DNA from: Erythrophleum ivorense
Lineage: Eukaryota; Streptophyta; Magnoliopsida; Fabales; Fabaceae
Direction of reading: 5' to 3'
NCBI GenBank assembly: GCA_026724425.1
Contig: JAIUCV010000277.1
Span: forward strand, 744,001-808,000
DNA: 64,000 nucleotides
In this document: in pieces, positions 1 to 10,176 of the stretch
How the letters are laid out: the number at the start of each line of letters is the position of its first letter
How positions within the stretch are numbered: position 1 is the stretch's first letter
Program-made: the position numbers and the translations under genes
The notes under the pieces: model-generated
Told to the model about the DNA's origin: nothing
Database searches by the model: none
Seen by the model: the letters and a program-made list of their open reading frames with translations, nothing else

Positions 1-3000
1 TTGGTTGTCGGGCAGTCAGTACTCTTGAGCTCACATGCCCTAATCTTGAGAAAGTTAATTTGGATGGTTGTGATCATTTGGGAAGAGCATCATTTAGTCC
101 TGTAAGTGATATTCTTTATGAATTGCTTTAGATTCTGCTTTACATAAGAAGCTATTGAAAAGGAGGATAGATATATAATTTGGACTTCAGAACTTTAGTT
201 TGTGTAGAGTTCCCTGCTTGTCTGCTTTATTGTCTGCATTGTTGCAGCACAAGTTTATAACATGATATGCAAGATATCTGATGTTTCATATCTAAAGGTT
301 GGGGAGGGGGCTATGGGGTTAGTATTGTATAATAATTAATTAATATTTGGTAGTCTGATCTACAGTAGCTAAAGGCTAAGTGCATTTTTTTTCTCCTGCT
401 TCTCAGGTTGGTCTTCGATCTCTTAATTTAGGAATATGTCCAAAATTAAACATACTTAGCATTGAAGCTCCAAATATGATCTCACTTGAATTGAAAGGAT
501 GTGGCGTACTTTCTGAAGCATCTATTAACTGTCCACTGTTGATATCTCTAGATGCTTCCTTTTGCAGGTTATGTTGCATCTGTTTTTTATTTTTAGTTAT
601 CCTCCTTGTATGCAAACTAACATTTACTGTTTGGATGTACAGCCAACTGACGGATGACTGCTTGTCTGCTACAACTGCCTCGTGCCCACTAATAGAGTCA
701 TTAATATTGATGTCATGCCCATCAGTTGGTTCAGATGGACTTTGTTCTCTGCGTTGCCTTCCAAATCTGACTGTTCTTGATTTATCATACACTTTCTTGA
801 CGAACTTGGAGCCTGTTTTTGAGTCTTGTGCACAACTAAAGGCAAGAGCTACCATAGATTTTCATGTTCCTACTGACATGAAATGTCATCTGCAATGGTG
901 GTCTTCCCCCCCCCCCCCCCCCCCCCTTTTCCTCTCTCTGAAAAAAAAATTGCATTCCAGAGTATAAATTAGTTAGTTGAACCAGTTTTATTTTTTTTTT
1001 CATTGACCTTTGTTTATATGAGAAAATAGGAAGAAAATGGATGGGATACAAAACAAGGGTAATTAAGTTTTTCTTTGTTTATGTTTGGTTGAGATGAAAC
1101 AAGAGGAAAGAAATTCGAAAGGTGATAATTTTTTATTTGATAAAAAGTAAATTTACAATAGTCTTTCCCAATAGGTTTTCCGTTTTACTATGATAATAAC
1201 AGGGTCATTATGTCTAAATAAAACATCCAGTTGAATTCTCTCCAACTGCTGGGAAAAGGGGGGGGGGGTGGGAATTTGATGCCCTCCTGCATTTTCTATG
1301 TTGCATCCAAATGGGTAAAATACCCATTCCTCGATTTTGTTTCCCAGTTTTATTTCACCCCCAACAAAGTATTAATTTCTTGTGTTAAAAGAAAATTCCT
1401 TTATTTTTTAAAAATTATTCCTGCCAACTATTTTTTTTTGTTTTATTATTAAATATGGTACAAAAATTTTACAGCTCTTCCTTAGTCCGTAAACCATGGA
1501 CCATGCAGTGGTTTGTGGCGTTTGTTTTGTTTTTTTTTTCACTTCATCTTTTCTGATAGTGTCCCTCCTCTATTATTTCTTGAAGGTATTAAAGTTACTG
1601 GCATGCAAGTATCTCACTGACTCATCACTTGAGCCTCTTTACAAGGGAGGTGCTTTACCAGCACTTCAGGAGTTGGACTTGTCTTATGGAACTTTGTGTC
1701 AGTCTGCCATAGAGGAGCTTCTTGCTTGCTGCACACACCTCACACATGTGAGCCTGAATGGCTGTGTGAATATGCATGATTTGAATTGGGGTTATAGTCG
1801 TGGACAGATCACTGAGTTGCCTGCTGTAAACATCTCATCTAGTACAAGTTCACATGAGAATGTCCATGAGTCAAGTGAGCGACCCAACCGTTTACTGAGG
1901 AACCTCAATTGCGTGGGATGTCCAAATATTAGAAAAGTTCTCATTCCGCCAATGGCGCATTGTTTTCATTTATTATATTTAAACCTTTCTTTGTCAGCAA
2001 ATTTGAAGGAGGTTGATGTTGTTTGTCTCAACCTGTGTTTTCTTAATTTAAGGTATGGCTGTCTCTAACAAATGTGGGTTGGTTGTATTCTTCTCATATC
2101 CCATGCAATGACGATTGCTTCTCTATTCAGCAATTGTTCATCTTTGGAGACTTTGAAGCTAGAGTGTCCAAGATTAAGCAGTCTATTTCTTCAGGTATTA
2201 GTCTTGCCTTCCCGTATTAACATATTGATGTACACATAATATTTGTTGCTTCTTGGTTTCATATTTTATTATTCTCTCAGAGATATATATATATATATAT
2301 ATATATGAATATATTGAGGCTTAGGCTGATTTCTTCTATCTCATTACTGCTGTTATTGGCTACCATCTTTCATAGTGGAATTTATTAAAATGTTGGGCAT
2401 GTAAGATTTTCCCACCTTCTTTATTATCGAATTTGTCTAGCTCCATTCTCTTAGGTTGGATTGTCAGGCTCCTGTTAAGCTTTTCATAGATGGGAGTGAT
2501 TTCTTTTTCAAAGATTTGTGGCCTTTGATGGACTTTACATGTTTGTAACAGCAGCTTTTTATTGTGGGATTGGCATTTTATTGACCTATGGATATTGTCA
2601 ATCATTAAATTGATTAAATCTATGATTTAGTTCTTGCAATTCATCCAGTGATATATTTGTTATTTCATTTGTGTGCTATGCGGATAGCATATCTGTCAAA
2701 GCTAGTGATCCGTTTTTCTGGTTTAGAGTGAAGCCTGATGTTTTTTGTTTTTTTTTTTTTGGGAATTTTTTCTTGTGGGCGGGGAATTATATGGGTTTTT
2801 CAGTCCTGCAACATTGACGAGGAAGCTGTTGAAGCTGCTATATCAAAATGCAGCATGCTGGAGACTCTTGATGTTCGCTTTTGTCCAAGGGTGAGAGTCA
2901 ACTCCCTTGTTTCATTATATTCCTTCATTCCTGTGTGGTCTGATGCTTGCAGTAATTTTGGACAGCAAACGAACCTTTTATTCCACAATACTGGACTTGA

Positions 3001-3141
3001 TCTTTGACTTCCCCTAGTGTCTTCAAATTAATTCGTGGTTTGCTTTACGATGGTCCACAGATAAGCTCAATGAACATGGGAAGATTACGTGCAGCTTGTT
3101 CTAGTTTGAAGCGTATATTTAGCAGCTTGTCAACTTCATGA
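1..3141 (+). CDS. FBL15: F-box/LRR-repeat protein 15-like, C-terminal part (7 exons; 5' end outside window)
   Basis: C-terminal leucine-rich-repeat part of a plant FBL15-type F-box protein, the substrate-binding part of an SCF ubiquitin ligase. I read exons 1-101, 407-567, 643-841, 1586-2052, 2131-2194, 2804-2890 and 3061-3141. Joined, they give one open frame of 385 codons that starts mid-gene and ends at TGA 3139-3141. The protein shows cysteine-containing LRRs (for example NLGICPKL, LDASFCSQLTDD, LLACKYLTDSSLEPLY, LDVRFCPRISS) and ends in FSSLSTS, which I recognise as the FBL15 C-terminus. The F-box lies upstream of the window. The intron after 841 starts with GC (AAG then GCAAGA) and ends with AG at 1585, whereas the others are GT-AG. 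That intron contains a 21-C run at 906-926. No broken frame was seen, so this copy is probably functional. Orthology to Arabidopsis FBL15 is from recognition only. Confidence 0.9.
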
Positions 3142-4475
3142 TCTCAATCTTGGATCTAAAATGTTTGCCGTGCTAATTTACTTGGAGTTAAGGCCCGCCT
3201 GCAAAATTTGGTTAAGCCCATGTGTATTGTAAATTGTTAACGACTTGATTGTTTATGTTTGGCATATAAATTATGTAGCTATCATTATGTATTACAGAAA
3301 GCCATCTTTCTTCTAGTAGTTACTCCTGTACATCCCCCCGGCCTTCTCATTTTTGGTTATTCTTATTATGTCCTCAAGCAGTCTACTTATAGTCTTTTTG
3401 TGGAGAATAGGTGCACCCCTAGCCTTTGCGGTATGACATTGCAATAATATATAATGATGTTGTAAATTATGTATTGGGATCAGTGTTAAAATACATAAAA
3501 GGTATTTGGTAATTGGGTTTTGATCAGTGGTGCCATTTATAATTGACTAAAATACGATAAGCTTCCTTGAGAATCAGTTAAATAGCACTTGATGTTTATT
3601 TTTTCAAGAATGTTATTTGATTTTCTTGACAGTGACATGTTTCAGAAAAAATTATCTTCAATTTATTTTCTGCAAATGTAGTTTACTTAAAAAGCTATAT
3701 TAAAATTATTTATATGCTAAAAAAAAGTGCCTCTTTGGTTATATTAAGAAAAAAATATTTATGTTGGAGTAATAATTGTTTTTAAATTGTGTAAAAAATT
3801 AATTTAATTGATTAAAATTAAGTTGGAGAAAATTTTTTTGTATTATTTATTTCTAATATCAAGAGAGTTTGATATTATTTTTAAATTAAGAGGTGCATAA
3901 AGTGTAATGTAGCTAAATTTTAAGTGAAATTAATATTTTTTATAATTACTTATTTATTTATGCATTTTCACAAAAAGAGGAATAAGATTTTAAAAATTAA
4001 AAGTGGAAAAAGAGAGAGTAAATGTTTAATATAAGTATGTTAAGGTTTTTTGATACTTACATCCAATAAAAATGTTACTAATGTTATTTGAGTCAAAAGC
4101 TGTTTGAGTTTAATTTTTTTATATTTTGATTTGTGATTTATGTTGCTTTTATTTTGAATCGGTGCTACAGAGAATACTTGGACAATATTAAAGGCCAATT
4201 CAAGCCGTTGTCGTATCTTTTGAAATGCTTCCTGTGGTGGCCCCGCCAAAAGTTGTTTCCGTCGAAACTAGATCAATTATGTAATGAGTAGATCCTCACA
4301 ATTGCCGTGGCTATCGATGATCTTCGCCGTTCATCTCATCCGTGGCTCTTATTCGGACATGTGTTTTGCGTTTCAAATTGTACCGTTTCAATTTAGTGAA
4401 ACAATGCGTGCTTTGAGAGGACAGATTTGAGGCCTTTGGTGTTCAGGGAATGAAACCGGGGCAATTGCAGATGCA
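3142..4475. other. Intergenic AT-rich DNA after FBL15
   Basis: 3' untranslated and intergenic DNA. From about 3470 to 4130 it is strongly AT-rich with no convincing frame. A short segment at 4171-4293 follows a good acceptor (polypyrimidine then CAG) and reads EYLDNIKGQF on the plus strand up to TAG, but I do not recognise it and nothing upstream joins it. Confidence 0.5.
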
Positions 4476-4544
4476 ATGAAGGCGAAACCCGGAAGGTTGT
4501 GTGGGCGAGCTCTCTCCTCTTCCCCTCACGAGCTGGATTCTAGG
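4476..4544 (+). other. Possible orphan first exon
   Basis: An ATG at 4476 opens 23 codons (MKAKPGRLCG then RALSSSPHELDSR) that run into a good donor, TCTAGG then GTATGA. The segment is clearly richer in GC than its surroundings. I found no second exon that continues it in the following 1.2 kb, and I do not recognise the peptide. It may be the first exon of a non-coding or decayed transcript. Confidence 0.2.
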
Positions 4545-5743
4545 GTATGATCATTATTCTCAAATGTGTTTGCTTCTCTTTTTCTTTGTTTTCTGTATTT
4601 TGGTTGATATGTTAGATTCTTGAGACTTGGCTGTGGTGTACTCATATTTTGTGTTGTGGGTTTAGTGTGAGATTCTACTTGATCACACAAATTTTGATCT
4701 TTTTATTTCATAGGATTATTTTGGCACAGATCGTTGACTAATTACTTGAAAAATAGCTTGACTGAATTCAGGATACTGAAGACAGATAATTTGTGTGTGG
4801 AGCTGCTAAAATACTTGGCACTCACTCAAGTGTGGATTATCTTTGAAATGTAATGCTTGACTGGCAGTTTATCATGGCTTCCATTAATATTATCAGTATT
4901 ATACATCTCAATTCTAAGCTATTCATAGTGAAACAAGTTGTTTGGAGTTGTTGGAATGCCGTTCCTGTCTTGTGTTTTGCTTTGTAAATGCACAAAGGGT
5001 TTCAGTAAAATTTATATATGTTAAGATCATTTGTAGCTTCTTCTTCATTTTTTTTTTCATTTTTTCCTTTGTAAAGACCAGAAGAGAAAGTAGACTCAAT
5101 GAAAGAGAAATACAAAAGTTTATTGCAAGGAATATATTCATTACACTTTTTTGAATCTACACTTCTCATCCTATTCTACATTTGCGTGTACAGAACTTGC
5201 TCAATGCAAAATGCACAAGACTTGAAATTTGAATCTTGAACTTGGTGCCATGCTTTGAGGCTCATGCAGTAATTGGTGCCAATGTGCCTTGGTGAAATTT
5301 GCCTACTTCAAAAATTTTATTGTATCCAATAAAAATCGGCTCCCACCATAGTGAACAGCACAATCTGCGTATAAAAGACGAATATGAATGATAAACAAAT
5401 TTTATCTCAGACCAGAAACTGGAAAGAGGAATATGCAGTTAGGGCACAATCCAGATGTTACAGAAACTGGGATTAAATCCCGGTTTAAATTCCAAAATCA
5501 GCTTTTCTTCCTTAAACAGGAAACCAGAAAGAGCAAATTTTAAGCTGACCTCAGCAACAATATTCCTAATTGATACATGCTACATCGTGATACAATTATC
5601 TATTTACAGGCCATCTTCAAGCATGCAGAACTACCATTGCAGAGTGAGCTTAGAACGTCGGAACGCCAGCAAAGCAAAAGTATATGATTGGGCACAATGG
5701 TAATACAACAGACCAAACAGTATAACATTGGTCCTATAACATA
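4545..5743. other. Intergenic DNA without clear gene
   Basis: No credible coding segment. Open frames near 4920-5150 arise from low-complexity T-rich or A-rich DNA (runs of TTC/TTT). The part at 5400-5700 is of normal composition and could be 3' UTR of the decayed minus-strand material at 6.1-6.8 kb. Confidence 0.4.
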
Positions 5744-6052
5744 TACTACTTCTAATTTCATAATAAGAGATAAATAACTAACTCACGAGAATTAAAAAAG
5801 TTGGTTAAAAGTAATTAATCTTTTTAATTTTATCACAAATAAAAATTATTTTTAAAAAATACTCTTATTTAATGCGTGTCCTTTTTTTTTTAAATTAATA
5901 ACAACTACTACTCATAATTTAAAAGACTTATTTAATAAAAAGTATAATTAAAATACTATAATTAATATATTAGACATTAGTGGTTTATTTTTTATATTTT
6001 AGATCAAATTAAATCCCAGAAAAATCTCTAATATACAAAACCGGAGGTAGTA
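5744..6052. mobile_element. Stowaway-like MITE (Tc1/Mariner type)
   Basis: The left end reads TACTACTTCTAATTTCATAA and the right end, reverse-complemented, reads TACTACCTCCGGTTTTGTAT. They form an imperfect terminal inverted repeat about 26 bp long, with TA at both borders as expected for the Tc1/Mariner target duplication. The interior (about 310 bp in total) is AT-rich and non-coding, as in the many plant Stowaway MITEs whose ends match CTCCCTCCGTTTCATAATAAG. It is non-autonomous and has no transposase frame. Confidence 0.6.
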
Positions 6053-6087
6053 TGTTATAATATCATTGTGCTTAACAATAATGATAT

Positions 6088-6299
6088 TTACTCGTAGCCA
6101 GAATCACTCCCAGTAATATCTGTTGACTCCTCCTCCAGCAAATAGAAATGACTATGTGAAGATATAGATATCAAATCCTCTCCTACAACAAGCATAAAAC
6201 ATTTAATTAGCTTGTCTACAGTAGTACCTGGGTAACAACAACAAGTCTCTGAACATCCTGGTCATTGACAACCATCTCATCATCTTCATCATCAAGCCT
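6088..6299 (-). other. Possible decayed 3' coding exons, unknown gene
   Basis: On the minus strand, an acceptor ending in CAG is followed by a 72-nt open segment (6299-6228) reading RLDDEDDEMVVNDQDVQRLV then VVTQ, ending at a donor (CAG then GTACTA). After a short intron and a TAG acceptor, another frame (6182-6088) reads EDLISISSHSHFYLLEEE then STDITGSDSGYE and stops. The phases of the two pieces do not match. Either the first ends soon after splicing (VTQERI then stop) or the locus is broken. I do not recognise the protein. Confidence 0.25.
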
Positions 6300-6665
6300 C
6301 TGAATACACCATAGTACGTTTTGAGAATGCTCAACCAATCCAGGACACTAGCAATTGCAAATTGCAAATTGCAATAGCATAGGAAGGGATTCCAATTCAA
6401 GGCCACTAAAGAGAAAACCATATGCTTTCATTTATTGTTGAATAGGATGAGTGTTAAACCTGGTACTATAATAAAAAATTGAATAAAATAAAACTATTGG
6501 TATCAAAGTTCCTAGTATTCCCATTAAAAGGGTATAAGAACTATTATAAATGATCTAATGCTTAAATATCATTTTGAGCAATAAATTGAAGAATTAGATC
6601 CCATACTGCAGAGAAGACAAAAGGAAAATTAGTCCTGAAATCATATCAGAAAGCAAAAAACACAC
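6300..6665. other. Spacer between decayed exons
   Basis: No coding segment I can support. A short tandem GCAATT/GCAAATT run lies near 6351-6375. Confidence 0.4.
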
Positions 6666-6759
6666 TGACATCCATCCACTTCTGTTTGGTGGCAAATCAG
6701 TACCATCCCAAACGAAAACCATCCATTCATGAGTTGCAGCCTTACAGCAATGAAGTATC
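6666..6759 (-). pseudogene. Possible POT1-like OB-fold exon remnant
   Basis: On the minus strand a segment bounded by a TAG acceptor (cacattag) and a GTGTG donor reads ILHCCKAATHEWMVFVWDGT then DLPPNRSGWMS. The string WMVFVWDGTD is typical of the second OB fold of plant POT1 (protection of telomeres 1), a single-stranded telomeric DNA or telomerase-associated protein. I could not find neighbouring POT1 exons in the right order, so this looks like an isolated exon of a decayed copy. The family call rests on one motif and is uncertain. Confidence 0.35.
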
Positions 6760-7329
6760 CTAATGTGCAAAACATCAAAAAGTAAAAAGGATCATATAAA
6801 AAAGTAAGAAGTATCTTAATTTGCACTTCCAAAATATATTGAATGCTATATATCAAGCAAATACATCTTAAGAAGTATTTTAATAACACACTACTTTTTA
6901 CCACAATATTCTAACACTTGAATATATAAATGGGGCAAATACATGGAACAAGTTGAGCAGCACAAGGTCACCACAATGTGTATCCATTTAAACTTGCCAA
7001 ACCAAATCATAAGCACTAAAAGATGTTGCTTGAATGGGCCAAGACAAATTAGCTTTAATAGGCCATGATAAATTCAGCTTAAAAAGCAAGGGCATGGACA
7101 TTGACTTAGAGCCAAAACACGTATTACTTTACTCAGAACTAAATCACCCACATGCAGCAACAGAGAAAATGTGGGTAGGAATGTCATCAGATGAACTCAT
7201 CTGATAAATTCAAGTGACAGTCTCAAAGTTCACATCAAAGCAACTAATCATATAGGCATAAACACACGAATCCTAGAGACAAAGCGTTCAAAACAACAGA
7301 AACATAAATGAAAGGTGCAGAAGGAAGCA
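6760..7329. other. Non-coding spacer
   Basis: Moderately AT-rich DNA. Nothing I can support as a gene or RNA. Confidence 0.4.
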
Positions 7330-7658
7330 GGATGAGGAAACAAGCATGATCCCAGAGGCCAAATTGCCCAGCTTGATCTGAATCACATTGACCAGAGCCA
7401 TCATCAAGAACCCTCATCTGCTGACGGGACCGGCGCCAGAGACAAGAATGCCGAGAAGCAGGGCGGATTTGTCGATGCCGGCTAAGAACTCGATGGAGTG
7501 GTGGAAACCGGAGGTGTGAGAGAGAAGGAAGATCGAAGGAGATGAAAGACCCTGCATCGAGAAGGAGAGCGAGCGAAGGAGGGAAGCAGATCCTCTAAAG
7601 TGAGGAGAGCATAAAGTGACTCTGAAGTGCTTGCCATCTCAACCATCCGTGTCATCAA
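7330..7658 (-). pseudogene. Frameshifted remnant of a small plant membrane-protein gene (possibly MEE60-like)
   Basis: Reading the minus strand from an ATG at 7658 gives MTRMVEMASTSESLYALLTL then EDLLPSFARSPS. The sensible reading then moves to a second frame (SPSIFLLSHTSGFHHSIEFL then AGIDKSALLLGILVSGAGPV) and to a third (RVLDDGSGQCDSDQAGQFGL then WDHACFLILLPSA). Each segment looks like real protein and each original frame stops soon after the shift, so at least two frameshifts separate them. The hydrophobic SALLLGILVSGAG suggests a membrane segment. The pattern reminds me of the MEE60-like uncharacterised family, but this is from memory. It lies back to back with another pseudogene at 7825. 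Confidence 0.45.
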
Positions 7659-7824
7659 AGGCTCATGTGAAGCCACTTCCCTTTCTAAATGTCAAAATGC
7701 TACCCTCTAGAATACTACGAAACGGGGTGTTTGGGTTATGGAAGGGATCCTCTTCTCTTTGGTGCATCATCCTCTTCTCTTTGCTGATCTTTTGTTCGCG
7801 TTTGCAAGTGAAGGAAGGGATTTT

Positions 7825-8075
7825 CTAATCTATGCGTGGCTATCTACAAAATTCGTTTTGAGTTTGAGTCGAGCGGAGAAGTTTCCATCGCCATTGATGA
7901 AATTCTTGAGAAGCGGGAGTAGAAGTAAAGGGAGGCCAAGGTCAAGTCCCTGTTCGCACGAAAGAAGAGCACTGCCATTGAAACCCAGGAACCTTCTTCT
8001 CCAAAGGTCACATGCATGGGGCAAGTCTGAATCAGACATTCCTCCAAACAAGCCACTGCGAAATGACCACAACCC
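7825..8075 (+). pseudogene. Pseudogene of an uncharacterised plant protein with SPKVTCMGQV motif
   Basis: One plus-strand frame reads NLCVAIYKIRFEFESSGEVS then IAIDEILEKRE, stop (TAG 7920), K, stop (TAA 7926), then REAKVKSLFARKKSTAIE, TQEPSSPKVTCMGQV, stop (TGA 8028), then IRHSSKQATAK. The motif TQEPSSPKVTCMGQV is a known signature of small uncharacterised plant proteins such as the At1g76070-like group. Three in-frame stops, each one base away from a sense codon (TGA from CGA would restore GQVRIRHS), with no frameshift, indicate an inactive copy eroded by point mutation. No start codon in frame was identified; a TGA lies just before the readable part. Confidence 0.6.
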
Positions 8076-8139
8076 ATCAACGACAGAGCTCCAACCCAGT
8101 GCCGCTATCGGTGGATCCATAATGCCCTGTTTTGTCAAT

Positions 8140-10060
8140 ATTCTGCAATAAAATTGTTTATGAAGAAAGCACCTCTTTGTTGTTTTTTTTTTTTTGGCGA
8201 TTTAGTTGTGCTTCTTCTGCTGCCCCAATGAATGCAAGGGATGATAAAATGAAATTGGTGCCTCCCTTGTTCTACTGCCTGAAGTTCTTTATTTTCTGAT
8301 ATAAAATTTAAAACAATGTTTAGTTAAAACAAAAATGCCATATTGCTCTCACTACGAAGAAAACTCAGTTCCTCTCTCTGCTCCCAGCTGCTTCTATTCG
8401 AATAGGTGCAGAATATGACTTTATGGATGAACACGTGGCAAAAACCACAATGATCTAAACAATTTGCGATGGACCTTGAAGTCAACCTCAATGCTATGGA
8501 TTTTGACGAAAAAGAAGTCATTGTTGTCTGGTTGTGTTTTGTTTGGACGCGAGGGAGAGTCAGAGATCCAAGAAGACCGGTGACCTTCAAAGCCTTGGCC
8601 ATGCTCTGGTATTGTTAGAGATTTTGAGGCTGAACGCACGTTTTGAATCAAAGCATGATGTGGCCACGTCTGATCCGTTGATGGAATGAACGATTCAAAT
8701 TGCACTTCACGATACGGACGCTCCAGAGGATCCGCTTCCAGCGAAAGAGAGGAGGGATTCAGATCTATCATTATCACTCTCTCAATTCTCTTCCTACTAA
8801 GATCTGAACTATTTAAAATCAAACTTGAGTGGATTAAAATTTTTTATTTTTTTATATTAAAATATTATTTTTTAAAATTTATAATTAAAAAATTATTTTT
8901 AGTTTATATTTTATATCTTATAAAAAAATTATTTTTAAAATTTTAAAAAATATAATAAATCTAAACCATCTAAATAGATCAAATGTCTTACTGCAAATGT
9001 CATAGAAGAGGCCACTGCAGTAGATCTAATTCCAGGAGACGAGAGGGTATTCGGATCCTCAAAAGCCAAAGCCGGTGCGGTTTGAGAAGGCCAAAAACGC
9101 ACTCCCCCTGGCAGCCGTTGGATGAAGCGGACGGATGAGATTTCGGCACTGGAGGCGCAATTGACGGGCAGCGCAATTGAGAGGATCCAAATTTGGCAGC
9201 ACTGTATTTTGCGTTTCTATGTCCGGCCATGCAAACAGAGTACAACTGATGTAGATATTGGTGACGACTCTCGCCACTTTGAATGTGACATCGCACAGGT
9301 CAAATAAAAGAAAAGGATTATTACTAACATACACATTGGTGCCAACTGTGCTCTGAGGCCATGCCGACAGATCATCCGACCCGACACCCTCTTTCTCGGT
9401 GCGACGTCACTGAGGTTATAGTTGTCCTTCCATTATCACTTCGCCAGATTCGGTCCAGACCCAAGGTGCCCTCGCTTGTTATAGTGGTAAACTGTGTTTA
9501 AAAAAAAAAAAAGCTGGTGATAATATTTTTTAATGATCTTCAATTTAAATAGCTTACAATTTAGGTTTAAAAATCACTATTCTGTTCGGATAAAAAATCA
9601 TTATTAAGTCTGTTACAGTATATTCATATTTTTATAGTCTTCTTGGAATAAATAATATTTACGGCACGCTAAAAGTTATTATGTTATTTTACTTTTGATA
9701 GATATTTTCGCTTATTCGTTATCTCAATTTCTTAAAAAAAAAAAGTTTTCCATTATAAATTAATTCTTTGTTTATTTTGAAAACTCTGTTAAAAGAACAC
9801 TTATTTAAAGGGTAGTTTTGAAACTCACGCTTACAAATCAGACACTAAAAAGTAAATTATAAACCCGGCACCTAGCTAATGAAATATAGCTCCACTCCAT
9901 ATTAAGCGTTTTCTACTAACCAGTTTAAAACTTAAAAAAGTATGGTGAAAAAGGAAACCAGAGAAGGGTACCCTAGTAATCAGATTCTAGAGCAGATGCC
10001 CCCCACAAAAAAAAAAAAAAATAATGAAAATTGACCCAGACACCCGGTTGGTGGGACTTC
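8140..10060. other. Intergenic DNA upstream of the GPI-protein gene
   Basis: Alternates between GC-normal islands (8330-8800 and 9000-9470) and AT-rich DNA (8820-8990 and 9490-9800). The islands have open frames on both strands but no protein I recognise; they contain CCGTTGGAT and CCGTTGATG strings common in plant intergenic repeats. No RNA gene was seen. Confidence 0.4.
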
Positions 10061-10176
10061 CAGTTATTTTATACCAAAAGACAACCCGATTTGAGGTAGA
10101 CGGATCACTCACTCGTCCCTTGGCTTCAATCCGATCTGTATCTGCCGTGCTCCTCTCTCTGTTCTGGAACTTAACA

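Noticed and set aside
380..967. 195-codon open frame spanning FBL15 exons 2-3
   Set aside because: It reads through intron 568-642 and ends in the poly-C tract; the spliced model gives the conserved LRR protein.
7830..8138. 102-codon minus-strand frame
   Set aside because: Antisense shadow of the pseudogene with the SPKVTCMGQV motif; its own translation has no signature.
8421..8822. 133-codon minus-strand frame
   Set aside because: GC-normal island without recognisable domain, splice context or partner exons; not enough to call a gene.
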